Shown in pieces: positions 23,500-35,704 of a DNA stretch of 64,000 nucleotides (the first letter of the stretch is position 1; each line of letters begins with the position of its first letter). The position numbers and the translations under genes are program-made. Source of the stretch: Nemophila menziesii (taxonomy: Eukaryota > Streptophyta > Magnoliopsida > Boraginales > Hydrophyllaceae); the NCBI GenBank assembly GCA_029959085.1, contig JARWIR010000010.1, forward strand, positions 31,488,731 through 31,552,730, written 5' to 3'. The notes beneath the pieces were generated by a model. It was not told the DNA's origin, searched no databases, and saw only the letters and a program-made list of their open reading frames with translations.

Positions 23500-24090
23500 C
23501 TGATGGTGGAATAAAAATGTCCAGCAAAAGTCTTTTCACTGGGGTGTTATGGAGGTCTTCCTAGGGGCGATAATTGAGATAATTTGGAAAGAGCGGAACA
23601 ACGTGGTATTTAAAGGTGCTGATTTTCTGACGGCAAAAACGATGATAAGAAAAGAGCAATTTGTGGCGTATAATTACACTACAGTTTGAGGTCAGGTGCC
23701 GGTAAAGCAACGGTTAGACAACGATTAGTAAGTCACATTGGAAACTGTAACAAGTGGCAACGTGTTGGAGGCGGAGGCTGCGTAATTCGGTATGAGGAAG
23801 ACAATTGGTTTGTTATTACTCTATAAAAATAAATCACGATATGCCCGTTATTACCGAATTTTTTGCGTTAAGTGAGGGACTTAATATGGTGGAAGGATTA
23901 GGCAGGGAGAAAGTAGAGGTAGAAGTGGACTCTTGGGAAGTAATGGACGTTATCAGAAAGATGGATTATGATAGAGGTCCGACTGCGATTTAGATTCAGG
24001 ATCTGGGAGAGTCTTGCAAAAAATAGGCCCTTAGTGTCAAAGGAATCTTCAGGAAGCAAAATTCATGTGCGGATTAGTTATCAGGAACGG
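23500..24090 (+). pseudogene. LINE-derived tail with plant RNase H domain (RVT_3 like), frameshifted
   Basis: Plus strand reads IIEIIWKERNNVVFKGADF (about 23570-23630), the usual end of plant LINE ORF2 zinc-finger regions, then after a stop GGGGCVIRYEEDNW, EFFALSEGLNMVEGLG and VEVEVDSWEVMDVIRK, the E and D segments of an RVT_3 (PF13456) RNase H, and a tail like GIFRKQNSCAD. The first catalytic Asp is not visible. Unit 1 has lost one base after NNW (about 23808), which breaks the frame; unit 2 keeps it. It lies antisense inside the POLA1 pseudogene where the catalytic exons should be. Confidence 0.65.
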
Positions 24091-25369
24091 TGTGACACAA
24101 GTATAGCAATATTGTCGGCATAATGATCTCTCTAACGGGGTTTAGAGCATCACATGGGATCGGATACAATGGAAGACACCAAGATCATTACATAGCCCGG
24201 GTTCAATTGACGATATTCTAGTTTAAATGTTATCCCACGATTCACTGGATCTCCCTTGTAACAAAAATAAAACGCTATTTTTCACTCCAAACCTTTGACA
24301 AATGTCATGGTAAAACTCCCGAAAGATAAGACTACAGTAACTTTTGTGAAATTTCTGTCTTAGGTCCAGATGCCATATCCTAAAGATTGGAATATTATTT
24401 TAGTTGAGATATGTAACTTTAAGATAAGTGTATCTCTTACATGTAACTGAGACCGAAAAGAAGCTGCAGAAATATAAGACGCCTCTAGCTTTAATATAGC
24501 ATCTTTGCAAAATACAGATTCTTTTGGGATTGCGAAAATACATCTCTGCATATTCTTCACAATAACACAACAGCGCCTTTCATAATTTCCTTTAGCTTGT
24601 ACCTTGGTTAGAAATTACAAATGACAAAATGACCAAAAAAAATCAAATGAGATTACCAGATAATAAACAAACTAATATATGGGAATCTCAACCAATTTTT
24701 TCTATTCAATCTTTCTTATTTGAGCAGAGGAAAAGGCAATTATAAGGGGTTCTGAGATTGCATCGATTGTTATTACATATGTTTAAACTATTACTTTTGC
24801 ATTTAACACTAAAAATGTTTACTAGCACTTTTGTATTTAACAATAATATTGTAACTTATATTATAAGTATTCTCCTTTAGTCAAGACTGTGAAACATTAT
24901 GATATAAGAACATTACAAATATATTATACATCATGCAAGGTTCGCTAATTATCAACAAGAAAGATATCAAATAGGGTTTATTACACTAATAGTCAATATG
25001 TCATGATTAATCAGCAAATATATCTCAAATATACTCAAGAAATAGCACATACACCCTTGTGGTGGCACTGGGTATATTTAATTATTGCCATGGTGTGATT
25101 AACTAAGTAAATAATGTGGGAGAAGAGATAAATTTCCTGCATTAATTAACACCATATATTTGTTTATGAGCATCAACGATATAGAAGAAAAAACCATCAG
25201 AATCCAGCTCAAGATCTGACTTCTCTTTATGATATTATCATCCTTAACCCTACTGTCATTAGTTTTTTTTTTTTTTGTCAGCAAGCCCAGCCAATTTTAT
25301 ATCATTAAAATCACCATCCAGTACAAAGCCCATTATATAGGGCCCAAACATTACATAACTTGTCGGTCC

Positions 25370-25704
25370 AATCACTACAAGAAATAGTATCTTTAGCGGC
25401 AAAAAATTTAACACTAAAAATCTTAATTTTGCCGCTAATAGTCGTTATTTTTAGCCTCTATAAGTTTCTCGCTAAAGATACCTTTAGTAGCAAATTATTT
25501 GTTTTTGCCTCTATTAACTTTATCTTTAGCGGAAAATATTGCCGCTAAAAATATAGTTAGAGGCCATTTTGGTTTTGAAAAATATCATTAGAGGCCATTT
25601 TAATTGTTGCTGCAATAGCTTTCACGCTAATACTATCATTAGAGACCATTTTAATTGTTGCCGTAATAGTTTCCCCACTAATGCTACTATTTCTTGTAGT
25701 GAAT
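25370..25704. mobile_element. CACTA-type MITE, 329 bp, with 3-bp target duplication AAT
   Basis: Termini CACTACAAGAAATAGTA (from 25373) and TACTATTTCTTGTAGTG (to 25701) are perfect inverse complements and have the CACTA signature. Flanked by AAT (25370-25372 and 25702-25704). The paralogous LINE C (about 56782) has the uninterrupted GGTCCAATAGACC, an exact empty site. Inside, TTTAGCGGCAAAA and TTTTGCCGCTAA motifs repeat in both orientations. No coding capacity. Confidence 0.95.
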
Positions 25705-25790
25705 AGACCACAACATAATAAAACAAAATGTACTAAAACTCTACTTTCAACAAATCCAAGTACACAATACCTAATTTCTCTCTCTTCGCT

Positions 25791-28700
25791 TCATCTTCTC
25801 CACCGAATCGCCTCTTCTGCTACCTTATCTTTACGATACGATTTCAGCTTGACAAGGTTTTCTATCAGGTAACTTTCTATCTTCTCGCTAATATCATCTT
25901 CACTCAAATAGATTTTGTTAACCAATCTATTATTTCTTTCTATCCAGATCGAATGTACAGCTATTGGCAAAATCATTCTAGCAATTTCAGCTTTTAGGGT
26001 TTTCATCTTATTACGGATAGCTCTTCAATAATTGTGTTCCAATCAAAAGACACAAAATTAATTCCAACTTTTACACGACATCTATTCCATATGTGAGCCG
26101 TGAAAGAACAGTTCCAGAAGAGATGGTTCTTGTCCTCACTCATCAACCCACAAAATTCACATATAATACTAGAGATAAGTCCCCAATTCATTAATCTTTG
26201 TTTAGTGGGAAGTTTATCTATATGAGCAAGCCAATAAATAACTTTATATTTGGGTAAACTCTTGTTCCTTCATATGATTTTAGACCAATTATTAACTGCT
26301 CCCTTCTGTCTAATATGATTATATACTTCAGATGTAACAAAATTACCTTTTTTTGTACAGGTACATTTTATTACATCATCAGACTCAGTAATTGTGATGT
26401 CCTTCACCCAATCCTTCATGAAACCAGCATCGGCGGCCATTTCCATCTACCATTACAGTAAAATTGAGAAAGTTTACTGTTGTCATAGTAGCCTGATGCA
26501 AAACTGACGTTCTTCACCTCAAATAGGTTTGTGTTATTTGGTAACCAGTAATCCCACCAAATTGAGATGTTCTTTCCATTTCCCACAATATACTTGATCA
26601 GATTTTTAGTTGTATCTCTACATTTCAAAATTTTCCTCCAACCCCATGAACAATCAATAGGAATATTAACTTGCCAGAAAGACTTACCCTTGAGATGATT
26701 TATATTGATCCATTTAGACCATATACTATTTTTGGGGATACAACACCCCCATAATAGTTTAAGTGTAGCCACCTGATTCTGAACATGAAGGTTTTTTATA
26801 CCTAAACCTCCCTCCTCTATAGGTTTACACACCTAATCCCATGATACTTTAGCACCACCCTCATAGTTACTCTTACCACACCACAAAAAAGCCATGATCT
26901 TACTCTGAAGTTGTTTAACCACTCTTTTGGGGAGTGTATATACATTACACCAATGGCTGGCTATACTAGTTAACACTGATTTAATGAGTTGAATTCTACC
27001 AGCATAAGTGAGGTGCTTAGAAGCCCAGTGATCAATTCTGGTAGACATTTTCTCAATGAGAGGGTAGCAATCATTTAGACTTAACCTACCTGTTATGAGG
27101 GGAACCCCCAAATATTTCATAGGGAGGAAGCCCTCAGGTATGTTAAGTGTATCCTCCATATTCTTTTTGTCTTGATCATTACAACCTCCATAGAAAATGT
27201 TACTTTTGCTTTCACTGATTTGTAGCCCTGATATTTTTCCAAACAGTGTAAGTCCTGTCTTCACTAATACAGCTGATTCCTTTGAATATTTAAAGAAAAC
27301 AAGTAGATCATCAGCAAACATTAAATTGTTGAGTTTAATTTTACCACAGTTTGGGTGCCACTGAAATTCCTTCTTATTTCCAATATGTTTAAGGATTTGT
27401 GATAAAACTTCCATTCCAATTACAAATAAATATGGTGACAGTGGGTCCTCCTGCCTGAGGCCTTTTTCCCCTTTAAAGAAACCTTGAGTGCTCCCATTAA
27501 TCATTATTGAGTATGAAGTACTGGTAAGGCACATACTCACCCATCTGATGAACTTATCAGGGTAATCAAAAGCCTTCAAAGTTTTTAATATAAAGTCCCA
27601 GTCCACTGAATCATAAGCTTTCATTAAATCTAACTTTAATGTGAACCTTTTAGTGATGTTTTGTCTTGAATAGCCTCTTACTATATCTTGGGCAATAAGA
27701 ATATTTTCCCCAATTAATCTGCCAGTTACAAATGCTGATGGATTCTGTGATATAATACCATGTAATGTACTTTTAAGCCTGTTAACTATAATTTTTTATA
27801 TGATCTTGTAGATAACATTACAACAGGCAATAGGCCTATATTCCTTAGTGAGATTTGGATTTTCACCTTTGGTATTAATGAGATATTTGCATAATTGATC
27901 TCCTTCAAGATTTGACCATCTGCAAAAGAGCTCTTAACTGCATTACATAGATCCTCTTTTATTATATCCCATGAAACTTTAAAGAATCCAGCTGAGAATC
28001 CATCTGGACCAGGACTTTTTGAGCTACTAATGGACCACAGGGCTTTTTTCACTTCACTATCAGTTATGGGTTCTGTAAGCTCCTTTTTTTCTTCATTACT
28101 TATTTTCTTCTCGCATATATCTTGAATTTTACTAACACTGACTTTTTCAACATGTAGGTCCCTTGTTCCCAGAATTTGAGTGAAATGATTGACAAATATT
28201 TTAGCAATCTCACTCTCATTTGAGATGAATTTTCCATTGTTATCCTTGATGGAGTAAATGTTATTCTGCGCATTCCTTCCTCTCATAATTTTCTAAAAAT
28301 AGGCAGTGTTTAAGTCACCTTTCTCAACCCACTGATCCCTAGACTTTTGTTTAGGAATTGACTCTTCCTTAATTAATTCATCAGTTAGCTCATTTATAAG
28401 GTCATTTTCCTTCTTTAAAAGTTCTAAAGAGTAGTTGCCTTGAAGCCTAGCTTCCTGAGTAGCACTCAACTTTTCTTGAATGTCTATGATTTTTACTTGT
28501 AAATATTTGAAATGAAGCTCATTGAATTTCTTAAGCTTTTCCTTCAACGGTTTGAGTTTTCTAGTAATCATATACATAGTTGTCCCTCAGATTTCTATTT
28601 TCCATACCTCCTCAACAAGAAGTAAAAATTCAGGGTGGCTTGTCCAGATGTTATAAAATTTGAAGGGAGGTTTTCTACCATTTTGTTTCTTCATGAAACT

Positions 28701-29393
28701 AAGAACTTGACAACAATGATCTGATAGTATGGGGCTTGTTAGATGAAGTGATGTATTTGGGAAATTTTTAAGCCACTCATCATTTACAAGGGTCCTATCA
28801 ATTCTACTGGCCCTCATTTCACCCTCAGAAGATTTATTTGTCCATGTATATTTAGGCCCTGTATACTTTAAATCTGTTAACTCAAGGTCTTTGACACACT
28901 GTACCATCTCTTTGGCTCCATCTGATTGATCAGTGGCATTTAGTCTTTCCTCAAAGTGCATCACTTCATTAAAGTATCCTTGTATACTCCAAGCTCCTTG
29001 ATTTACCATGGGTCCCCATTTCCTTAGTGTATCCCAAAGAGCAGTTCTCTCTTCAGGCCTGTTCAAGGGATATACAGGAGTATAAAAAAATTCAGTACCA
29101 GTTGGGATATGTACTACCTTGCAAAGTAATGCTTGGCTAGTACTATCCATTACTGAGAGATTATAAATTTTATTGTCCTAGAAGGTCCAAATTCTACCCA
29201 AAGTATGGTGAGTATAGTTATTTACTACTTGCCACTTGTTGAAAGTAGAGTTCCATATGTTCTTGGTTTTAGGCTGCTTAACTTTTGTTTCAATAAAACT
29301 GAAAAGATGAACATTGTTCTTATTTACTTGCTTCAAGCAGTTTATTTGCTTAAGCTTTTTATTTATGCCCCTCACATTCCATGTTATAATCAT
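25791..29393 (-). pseudogene. LINE B ORF2 (endonuclease-RT-zinc finger), broken
   Basis: Starts at ATG 29393 with the endonuclease (WNVRG, FIETK, GYFNEV with catalytic Asp lost, LSDHCC), and shares with copy A the TAG after WTF (about 29178), the stops near 28587 and 28293 and the T-run deletion near 27861. The RT region is open for 263 codons (27624-26833: KAYDSVDWDF, LRQEDPLSPYLF, LMFADDLLVFF, YLGVPL). The C-terminal zinc finger keeps CEFCG...NHLFWNC (about 26110-26170), better than copy C. A TGA for Trp near 26274 is shared with C and so is the oldest lesion. Ends RWRR at 25791. Confidence 0.88.
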
Positions 29394-30777
29394 TTAAGGT
29401 TGGGGTCAGGAGGTATCTCTTGCACTCCTCCATTAGTGTTAACAGTAATGAGCTGGTTTATGAGGCTTTCCACTGTATCACTATCCTTTTCCAGAATTTC
29501 AAAGCTATTTGAAGTAGAGGCATTATTGTTTCCCTCAGTTTGAGCTGGAGACAATGTGTTTCTTCTTCTCACCACTTGTGACCACATTTCCCCTTGAGCT
29601 ATTTCTTTATCTTTGGGTTCCTTATTAGGCACTGGTATGTTCTTATCTTTATCTTCCATAGTTGTTTTCTTCTTCTCAACCCATATTTGTTTAATATTTC
29701 TACAGGTTTTCTCACTATGACCCAACACTTTACAAGTTTTACATACTGTTGGCCTCCAAGTGTATTCCACTTCCACTGTTTCAATTTGGTCTTCACCCAT
29801 ATCAATATCAAAGGATTCAACAATTTCAGCATTTATATCCATTTCAACAAATACCCTGGCATAGCTTAACCTGGTATGATTAGCAGTAATTTCATCTATT
29901 TGCAGTGGTTTACCAACTGCACTAGCTACTATACTCAATCCTTTTTGAGTCCACAATTACCCTGGTACTTTTCTTAACTTTACTCATACTGGAACCTTAT
30001 CTATTTTAAACTTTTCAAAGTGTGTGTTTGGTTTCCACCTTCTAAGTATTAGAGGGCGGTTATTTACATGCCATAGCTCACCAAGTACCTTGAAACAAGC
30101 CTTTTCTGACTCCATTTTAAATACAAATAGTCCCTGTTCTGAGGTGCTTATTTGCACTTTACCAAATTGTTTCCATTGTGTTTCAACCATATATTTGACC
30201 GTATAAAATGGTGGTGGTTTATCTAGAAATTGGCCCACAATACTAGTTTGCCATTTATTACACCCATCATCTTTAATTTCTTTTAAAGGTGTAACTCGGA
30301 TTCTCCCCTTATGTGTTTCAGGTTGAACATATTCAAGCTTAAAGTCTTCCCTTATGTTACCATCAAATAAAGTGGACCAGGACCTTTTTGGAGACTCAGT
30401 TATTGCAGTCACCGGGTCTTGAGTCTCTCCTGGCTGTGATGAATGTTTTCTAACCAGATCTGAGCCAGGATCTAAGTTTATCTCAGCTGTTCTTACTTGT
30501 GAGTTTTTCCCCAATGTACTTTGTATTTGTAATGATGGAAAAGCTTCAATTTCAACAGGATTTATGGATTTATTATTTGTATACTCCCTTGTTTAGTATT
30601 CTCAGCAATCTTAAGGTTAACAGGTGTACTCTTAGTTGTTTTCTGCTGAGGAATTGTAGATCTACCCCTGTCACCCACAGATTTGTTACTTTGATTGACT
30701 GTTACACTCTTTTCAGGTGTAACTGCATACTCCTCCAGGTCTAGTTGTTTCTTTTTATTTGCTTTTCTAGGTGGCAT
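29390..30777 (-). pseudogene. LINE B ORF1 (DUF4283 / CCHC), broken
   Basis: MPPRKANKKK opens at 30777 without the codon-5 stop of copy A. A frameshift near 30590 separates this Lys-rich start from the DUF4283-like body (30514-29984), which ends at a TGA (Trp in copy C); a TAA (Glu in copy C) lies just beyond. The last segment (29956-29390) holds CKTCKVLGHSEKTC and ends in a TGA overlapping the ORF2 ATG. Confidence 0.85.
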
Positions 30778-31085
30778 TTTATCAGTTTCGTGAGGTAAAT
30801 TGATGTAGGTAATGTGTTTGGTTTTGTGTTTAGGTGAAGAATAGAGTGTGGAGATGAGAAGAGAACGCGGCAAAAAATAAAAAAGAGAAGGCCCCCATCA
30901 CCGCAAATCCCAGCGAGAGATTCCGATGAGCAAGAGCGGAGATGAAGAGAAGAAGCGAAGAGATCTGGGTAAAAAGCTGCGGGAAAAAAGAAAATTCAGA
31001 AAACCTAGAGAGAGAAAACTAGTGTAAACCTAGAGAGAAGGAGGAGCACAGTTGACTCTCATTTGACTTTGTTTTTAAACTATTT

Positions 31086-31360
31086 CTTTTGCATTAGTTT
31101 TTGATATAATAAGACCATTACTTTTGTTAAAGATTGTTGGGTCAAGATCAAGACAGTCGATATTTTCTTTTGTTTCAATTTTGATATTCAAATTATTCAA
31201 TAAGTTTGAAGAATTTTCTCTCAGTCTCTTTTTTCTGTCTCATCACGAGCAAATTCAGGAATAACATCATCTACTGTAACTTATGATGCAGACATATTCG
31301 AGATCTTCTCCTTACCCATGAAAGTAGATGATACAGTTATAGCCGATAACTATTATGCTT
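31086..31360 (-). pseudogene. POLA1: POLA1 N-terminal fragment, unit 2
   Basis: Identical in layout and stops to the unit-1 copy (MGKEKISNMSAS, VDDVIPEFARDETEK). Together with 25260-20985 across LINE B it gives the clearest view of the split pseudogene: N-terminus right of the LINE, middle and C-terminal exons left of it. Confidence 0.6.
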
Positions 31361-31389
31361 CTGCAGGAAAACAGCGGAAATGATCGATC

Positions 31390-31416
31390 TAAGGGTAAGG
31401 GTAAGGGTAAGGGTAA
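31390..31416 (+). repeat. (GGGTAA)n tract, unit 2
   Basis: Same four hexamers as in unit 1. Confidence 0.7.
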
Positions 31417-31576
31417 AGGAGCAAGGGATGAAAAATATCGTCGCGAAATTTGTCATCTATAGTGAAAGATATTTGTTGCGACATACTAGTCGGCGCTAAA
31501 ACTGTATTCACTAGCGATAAAAATGCCGTGGTTTACCTGAATAATGATATCACCATTGTTAACCTTAGCTGCAATG

Positions 31577-32764
31577 CCCAATTAATTACACGGAGAGTGT
31601 AAGAATTTCCAATTAATTACAACCTTAACTTAATTTATACTTAAGCAAAAAAAAATGGAAGATTAAAAAATACTCATAGACTAATATTATTTATTTTTTT
31701 AATCTTTTTTTTTAATTTTTTTTCAATTTTTTTGTTCCGAAATTTTTTTTTTCAATTTTTTTTCGAATTCTTTTTTTTCGAATTTTTTTTTTCGGAATTT
31801 TTTTTTCCCAGAATTTTTTTTTAATTTCTTTTTTACAAATTTTTTTCCCCCGAAATTTTTTTATGTGTTCCATGAACACACGAAATTGAAACAACCAAAA
31901 TCAAGTTTTTTGTATTCCAAAAATACACAAATTTGAGTTTTATGTGTTCCATGAGATTTGTGTGTTCAAGAATACACAAAATTGGAACAAACAAAATCAA
32001 GTTTTGTTAATTTAATATATATGTGTTCCATCAATACATAAATCAGAGACTTGTGTGTTCTAGGAACGCACAGGAACACACAAATCTGAGATTTGTGTGT
32101 TCCAGGAATACACTGAATTGGAACAAAGAAAATCAAGTTTTGTGTATTCTAGTAATACATAAATTCAATTTTTATGTGTTCTATGAATACACAAATTTGA
32201 GATTTGGGTGTTCCAAGAATACACAAATCTTATATTTGTGCGTTCTAAGAAAACACAATTATGAAATTTGTGTGTTCTAAGAATACACAGAATTGGAATA
32301 ACACAAAACCCTAAAACATAAACACAAATAACAAAAAAGTGTTGGACAAAAAGAATATATATCAAGATAGTTAAAGACGAATAAAAATAAGGTTTATACG
32401 ATTAATAAATATTAAAAAAACAATTTTTTTAAAGAAGAGATTCCTTTAGATCGATTTTATGACTTTGTTTGTTACACATAAATCAATATTTGTGTGTTAC
32501 AGCAACACATAACCTGAATTTTTGATTTTTTTTAAAAAAAATCGGGAAAAAATTTCTAAAAAAAAATCCGGGGAAAAAAAATCGAAAAAAAAAATATAAA
32601 AACAAAATTAAAAAAATAAAAAAATCACATAAGGGTAACATTGGAAGGTAAATATGACAATGTGTTTAATTGGGAATTAAGTTGAAAAATTGTGAGTAAG
32701 TAGGAAGTAATTTCCTCCTTACTTTTTTTTGGGAACTAAAAGTGAGGAAAGGTAATTAATTGGG
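31577..32764. mobile_element. Fold-back element with minisatellite, unit 2
   Basis: Same 13-bp inverted termini as unit 1. About 21 bp shorter, mainly from the A-rich right arm (near 32595). The minisatellite core lies at about 31864-32296. Confidence 0.55.
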
Positions 32765-33124
32765 AATTATCTCCTTTTCTTTTTATAATATTTAATCTTT
32801 TTTAATTTAATAATTATTTTTTATAAATCCGATTTGTATTTTTTTTCTGTTTAACTTAATTGATAAAGTATATCACAAATTAATTGAAACAAATAATATT
32901 AATAAATTCTGATAAAAACTGAAATAAAAGTCGGATTAAATTAAAATAACGTCAACTGAAATAAAAATATAGCCTAGTAAATTATTAATCAATTAAAACA
33001 ACACCAAACTTATCATCATACAAATGTTCTTCTTCTTCATTTTCACACGTTTCATCTTCGTATTTGGGATGCCGACTATCAAACACTCCTTGTTGAATTG
33101 TTTGAGGATTGTTAATTTGGCTTA

Positions 33125-34215
33125 GAGTGAAAGTGCAAAGTCTCGCGGATGCCTTTATCTCATTAACACGATAGTGCCATTCTCAAGTCGGCCATCGCAA
33201 AATTAGGGGAGTGGGTGCCAGCAGTTAAACTCGTGGATTGATTGCCTTGAGGAGTGTACAATGGTTGGTCCTGTGAAATAGGAAATTTATTCAAGACGAC
33301 CATTATCCCATTTAGTTGTTCATCATGTTCACATGTCAAAACAAGGTGGGTAGTGCGTCTAGTCTTGGGGGTGATCCCACTCCGGGTATCCAACTCTTAG
33401 ATGCCGAAACCATCCCTTTCTCGGCGGCTTCCTTCACAGTAATCACATGCCCATTAAGCGTCAAAGTAGCATTGGACGATAAAGATACAGATTTCATGGA
33501 CCGTGACTAGGACCGGCTGACTTTTTCTTTCATCAAGGACCAAAACTCGGCTTGTTGCATTAGATAAATATATTTAACCCCTTTATTTTTAAAATAAATA
33601 GTTTGGATATAGGAACACGTACGTTGTTCTTCTCGTATTTTGGGGTTCTCCACTCCTTTTTCTTGCAATCATAGCTGACATACTTGAAAAATCCTCCCAA
33701 AGGTGGAATAGAGATCTGCTACTAGGTGTCATCATTGGTGACCACCAATGATGATGAGAGTTTCTTCAACTTTCCTTGTTGCATTCCAATGTCTAGTCAC
33801 TAATCTAAAGAATTTGGTAAGCAAATGTTTTTTATTTAAAAAAAATATGTACCTCATAAAGAATATCTCGAGTCCGGGAATAATTCCTCGACCCTAGTCT
33901 ACTAAGGCGTGTTTGTTTTGCCCTGTTTACCATGTTAGCTATCTCCTGGTTTGGTTCATTTTAATAAATAAATTAGATATTAGAAGTTAAATTCTTATTA
34001 TTTGGGTCTCCTCGTTGTCCCAGTTGACACAACGCTTTCCCCAATCCTCATCATTCACGTAATTGGAATTCGCCTCTTTCTTGTAGTAATTCTTATTAAC
34101 GTAATACTTGTAGTCCTTGTACCTCTGCGCACAACTTTTATTAAGATTTTGATGTATTTTTTCCCAGTCATCCCTCCCCTGCCAATCCGCTATATCGAAA
34201 AATTCATGTAACCAA
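33125..34215 (-). pseudogene. CACTA-type transposon protein remnant, unit 2
   Basis: Copy of the unit-1 remnant with only a few substitutions (for example LTREHDE becomes LTCEHDE near 33335) and the same breaks; DWQGRDDWEKIHQNLN and VNDEDWGKRC are unchanged. Confidence 0.5.
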
Positions 34216-34226
34216 CAACAAGTTAC

Positions 34227-35488
34227 TGATGTCTCCCTATTTGTTCTAAATATTATCCCTTAGGAGACATCATTTTAGGTGAATATTTGACATATTTGAT
34301 AGACTTTTATGCTTATTTCGTCATATTGCACTTTCTTCCCTTGGAATTAGACTGTTTGCATTTTAAGAGCTTTTGTGCGTTAATTTGTTTGTTTTTAGTA
34401 TAAAGTTCTTAGGTTCATGGATTCTATGGAGAACCAATACAAGGAGGGAAATTTATAATTAAAGTCTTAGATCAAGTGGAGGAGCTAAAGGCAAGAAAAG
34501 AATTTCTAAAGAATTGACTAGAGAAGTTGCAGATCTGGAAGGCTGTTACTAATTGCTACATTTGGGCTACTTAGGAGCGGATTCAGCCTTTGGGCCATGA
34601 AATAGGTTATATTCCTTATTTAGTTAGGAAGATTTAGCAACTAGAAAGAGTCCATTTGGAGTTGATATGCAAAATTTACAACCGTTTTACTAAGGGATGT
34701 ACTCTAGTTACGGAAATTAAAGAAGAAGATGTGCTTTGGCTTTTTGTGTATTGACCTAATCCGAATTTACTAGTATAAATAGATCTTTTAGCCTCCTTTT
34801 TACATACACTTCAGAGAATTACATCAGAGGCTTCATATTTTCAAGTCATAGCAAGAAGGAAGAGGAGAAGTTAGAGCTGAGGAAATCTATTCTTCCAACA
34901 ACAGTCAACCAAACCTTTAGGTTATCTACTTTCTTTTCTGTAATTGAATATAAATTCTTCTTATATTATTTCAGTCTTTAATTTTAGTATGAGCTAAACT
35001 TTTATATACTAATTACATAGCCAAAGAGGTAAATATTTCACATACGAAGAGGCATATTCGTCCATACTGGGGTTTATGATACTTTAGGATAGCTTCTAGG
35101 TCCACCCGACAGGGAGCTAGGAGATATTAGAGCCCGACTAATATAATAATACCAATTCTACCCTTAAACAAAACATTATTTATATTTATTAAGTGGATTC
35201 CTTGCGAAAACCTAAGTACATCTCTCATATCTGAAGTTAGTCCTTTTACTTTCTTTATTTCTTTCCAGTTATTTATTTTTAGTCTTTATTTTATTTGCAT
35301 CTTTTAAATTTAGAAAACCAAAACAAAATCTTTTATTTTATTTTTCTGTTAAGCAATTATTCCTACTATTCTATTAATATCAGAGTTGTACCTAATCCGT
35401 CCCTGAGAACGAAACCCGATTTATCGGATATTACTTGGACAACCGTGCACTTGCGGTATTGTGGGTACATTAGACTTATACTACATCA
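34227..35488 (+). mobile_element. Probable solo LTR, unit 2
   Basis: Same TGATGT...ACATCA boundaries as the unit-1 copy and equal length; the TATA box lies at 34774-34781. One base after the TATA box differs (TAGACC to TAGATC). Confidence 0.5.
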
Positions 35489-35704
35489 ATTATGTCCATT
35501 TAAAAATTAAACACTTCCATAACCTCCATATATGTCTTCTTGAATGAAAAATTTTCTTAGTACAAAAATTCACTCAATCAAATGATCTATGCCAGGAATT
35601 ATAGGAAAATCAACCAAATGTGCATTTAAACCTCTCAGCTCACGAGGAAAGTGACATCTCCCTCTTTTAAAACAAGAAGCCATTGTTTCATTTTTCATGA
35701 ACCT

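Larger units (their letters stand above)
20985..25260 (-). pseudogene. POLA1: DNA polymerase alpha catalytic subunit pseudogene, middle and C-terminal exons
   Basis: Minus-strand exon remains, in gene order: about 25130-25260 (LELDSDGFFFYIVDAH, before an Asn-Ala-Gly-like end); 24441-24600 (VIVKNMQRCIFAIPKESVF; donor GTAAGAG); about 24290-24378 (MASGPKTEISQKLL); 23254-23279 (FCLAQVLSG); 23020-23178 (EKVVEFIHNTLIKVHKDMR, TKPPEAYTDA; donor GTAAGT); 22877-22959 (SGY, then TGCSV and GDTIPYIICSHQ after shifts); about 22735-22815 (AERARYPEELKKENSDKW); 22105-22150 (GTSSARLADSLGL); 21696-21900 (LSCPNC and LRCPKCPKEVDLGK, first C-terminal zinc finger); 21500-21602 (CDDEMCKYSTNSLN, CTNYPHCNGRHLKK, second finger); about 21000-21070 (CDRCAYGL). 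Exon edges keep GT/AG, so it is a DNA-level copy, not a retrocopy. The polymerase palm exons are missing; an RNase H fragment occupies that place. Several stops and frameshifts. Confidence 0.8.
1..27136. repeat. Tandem macro-repeat, unit 1 (about 27.1 kb)
   Basis: The first bases of the window recur at 27137 and the whole order of elements is repeated with an offset drifting between 27107 and 27136, caused by small indels. The phase is arbitrary because position 1 falls inside a LINE. Unit 1 alone has the CACTA MITE at 25373-25701 and lacks the Copia element of unit 2. Over the first 3.7 kb I count about 14 substitutions against unit 2; in the last 4 kb differences are several times denser. 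Confidence 0.95.
25263..31071 (-). mobile_element. LINE copy B, near full length
   Basis: The 3' end is marked by a T run at 25263-25276 on the plus strand (poly-A tail of the minus-strand element), followed by a roughly 500-bp 3' UTR, itself hit by a CACTA MITE, then ORF2, ORF1 and a 5' leader ending near 31071 (approximate). It is inserted in the POLA1 pseudogene between the 25130-25260 exon and the N-terminal fragment at 31086-31360. No clear target-site duplication was found. Confidence 0.9.
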
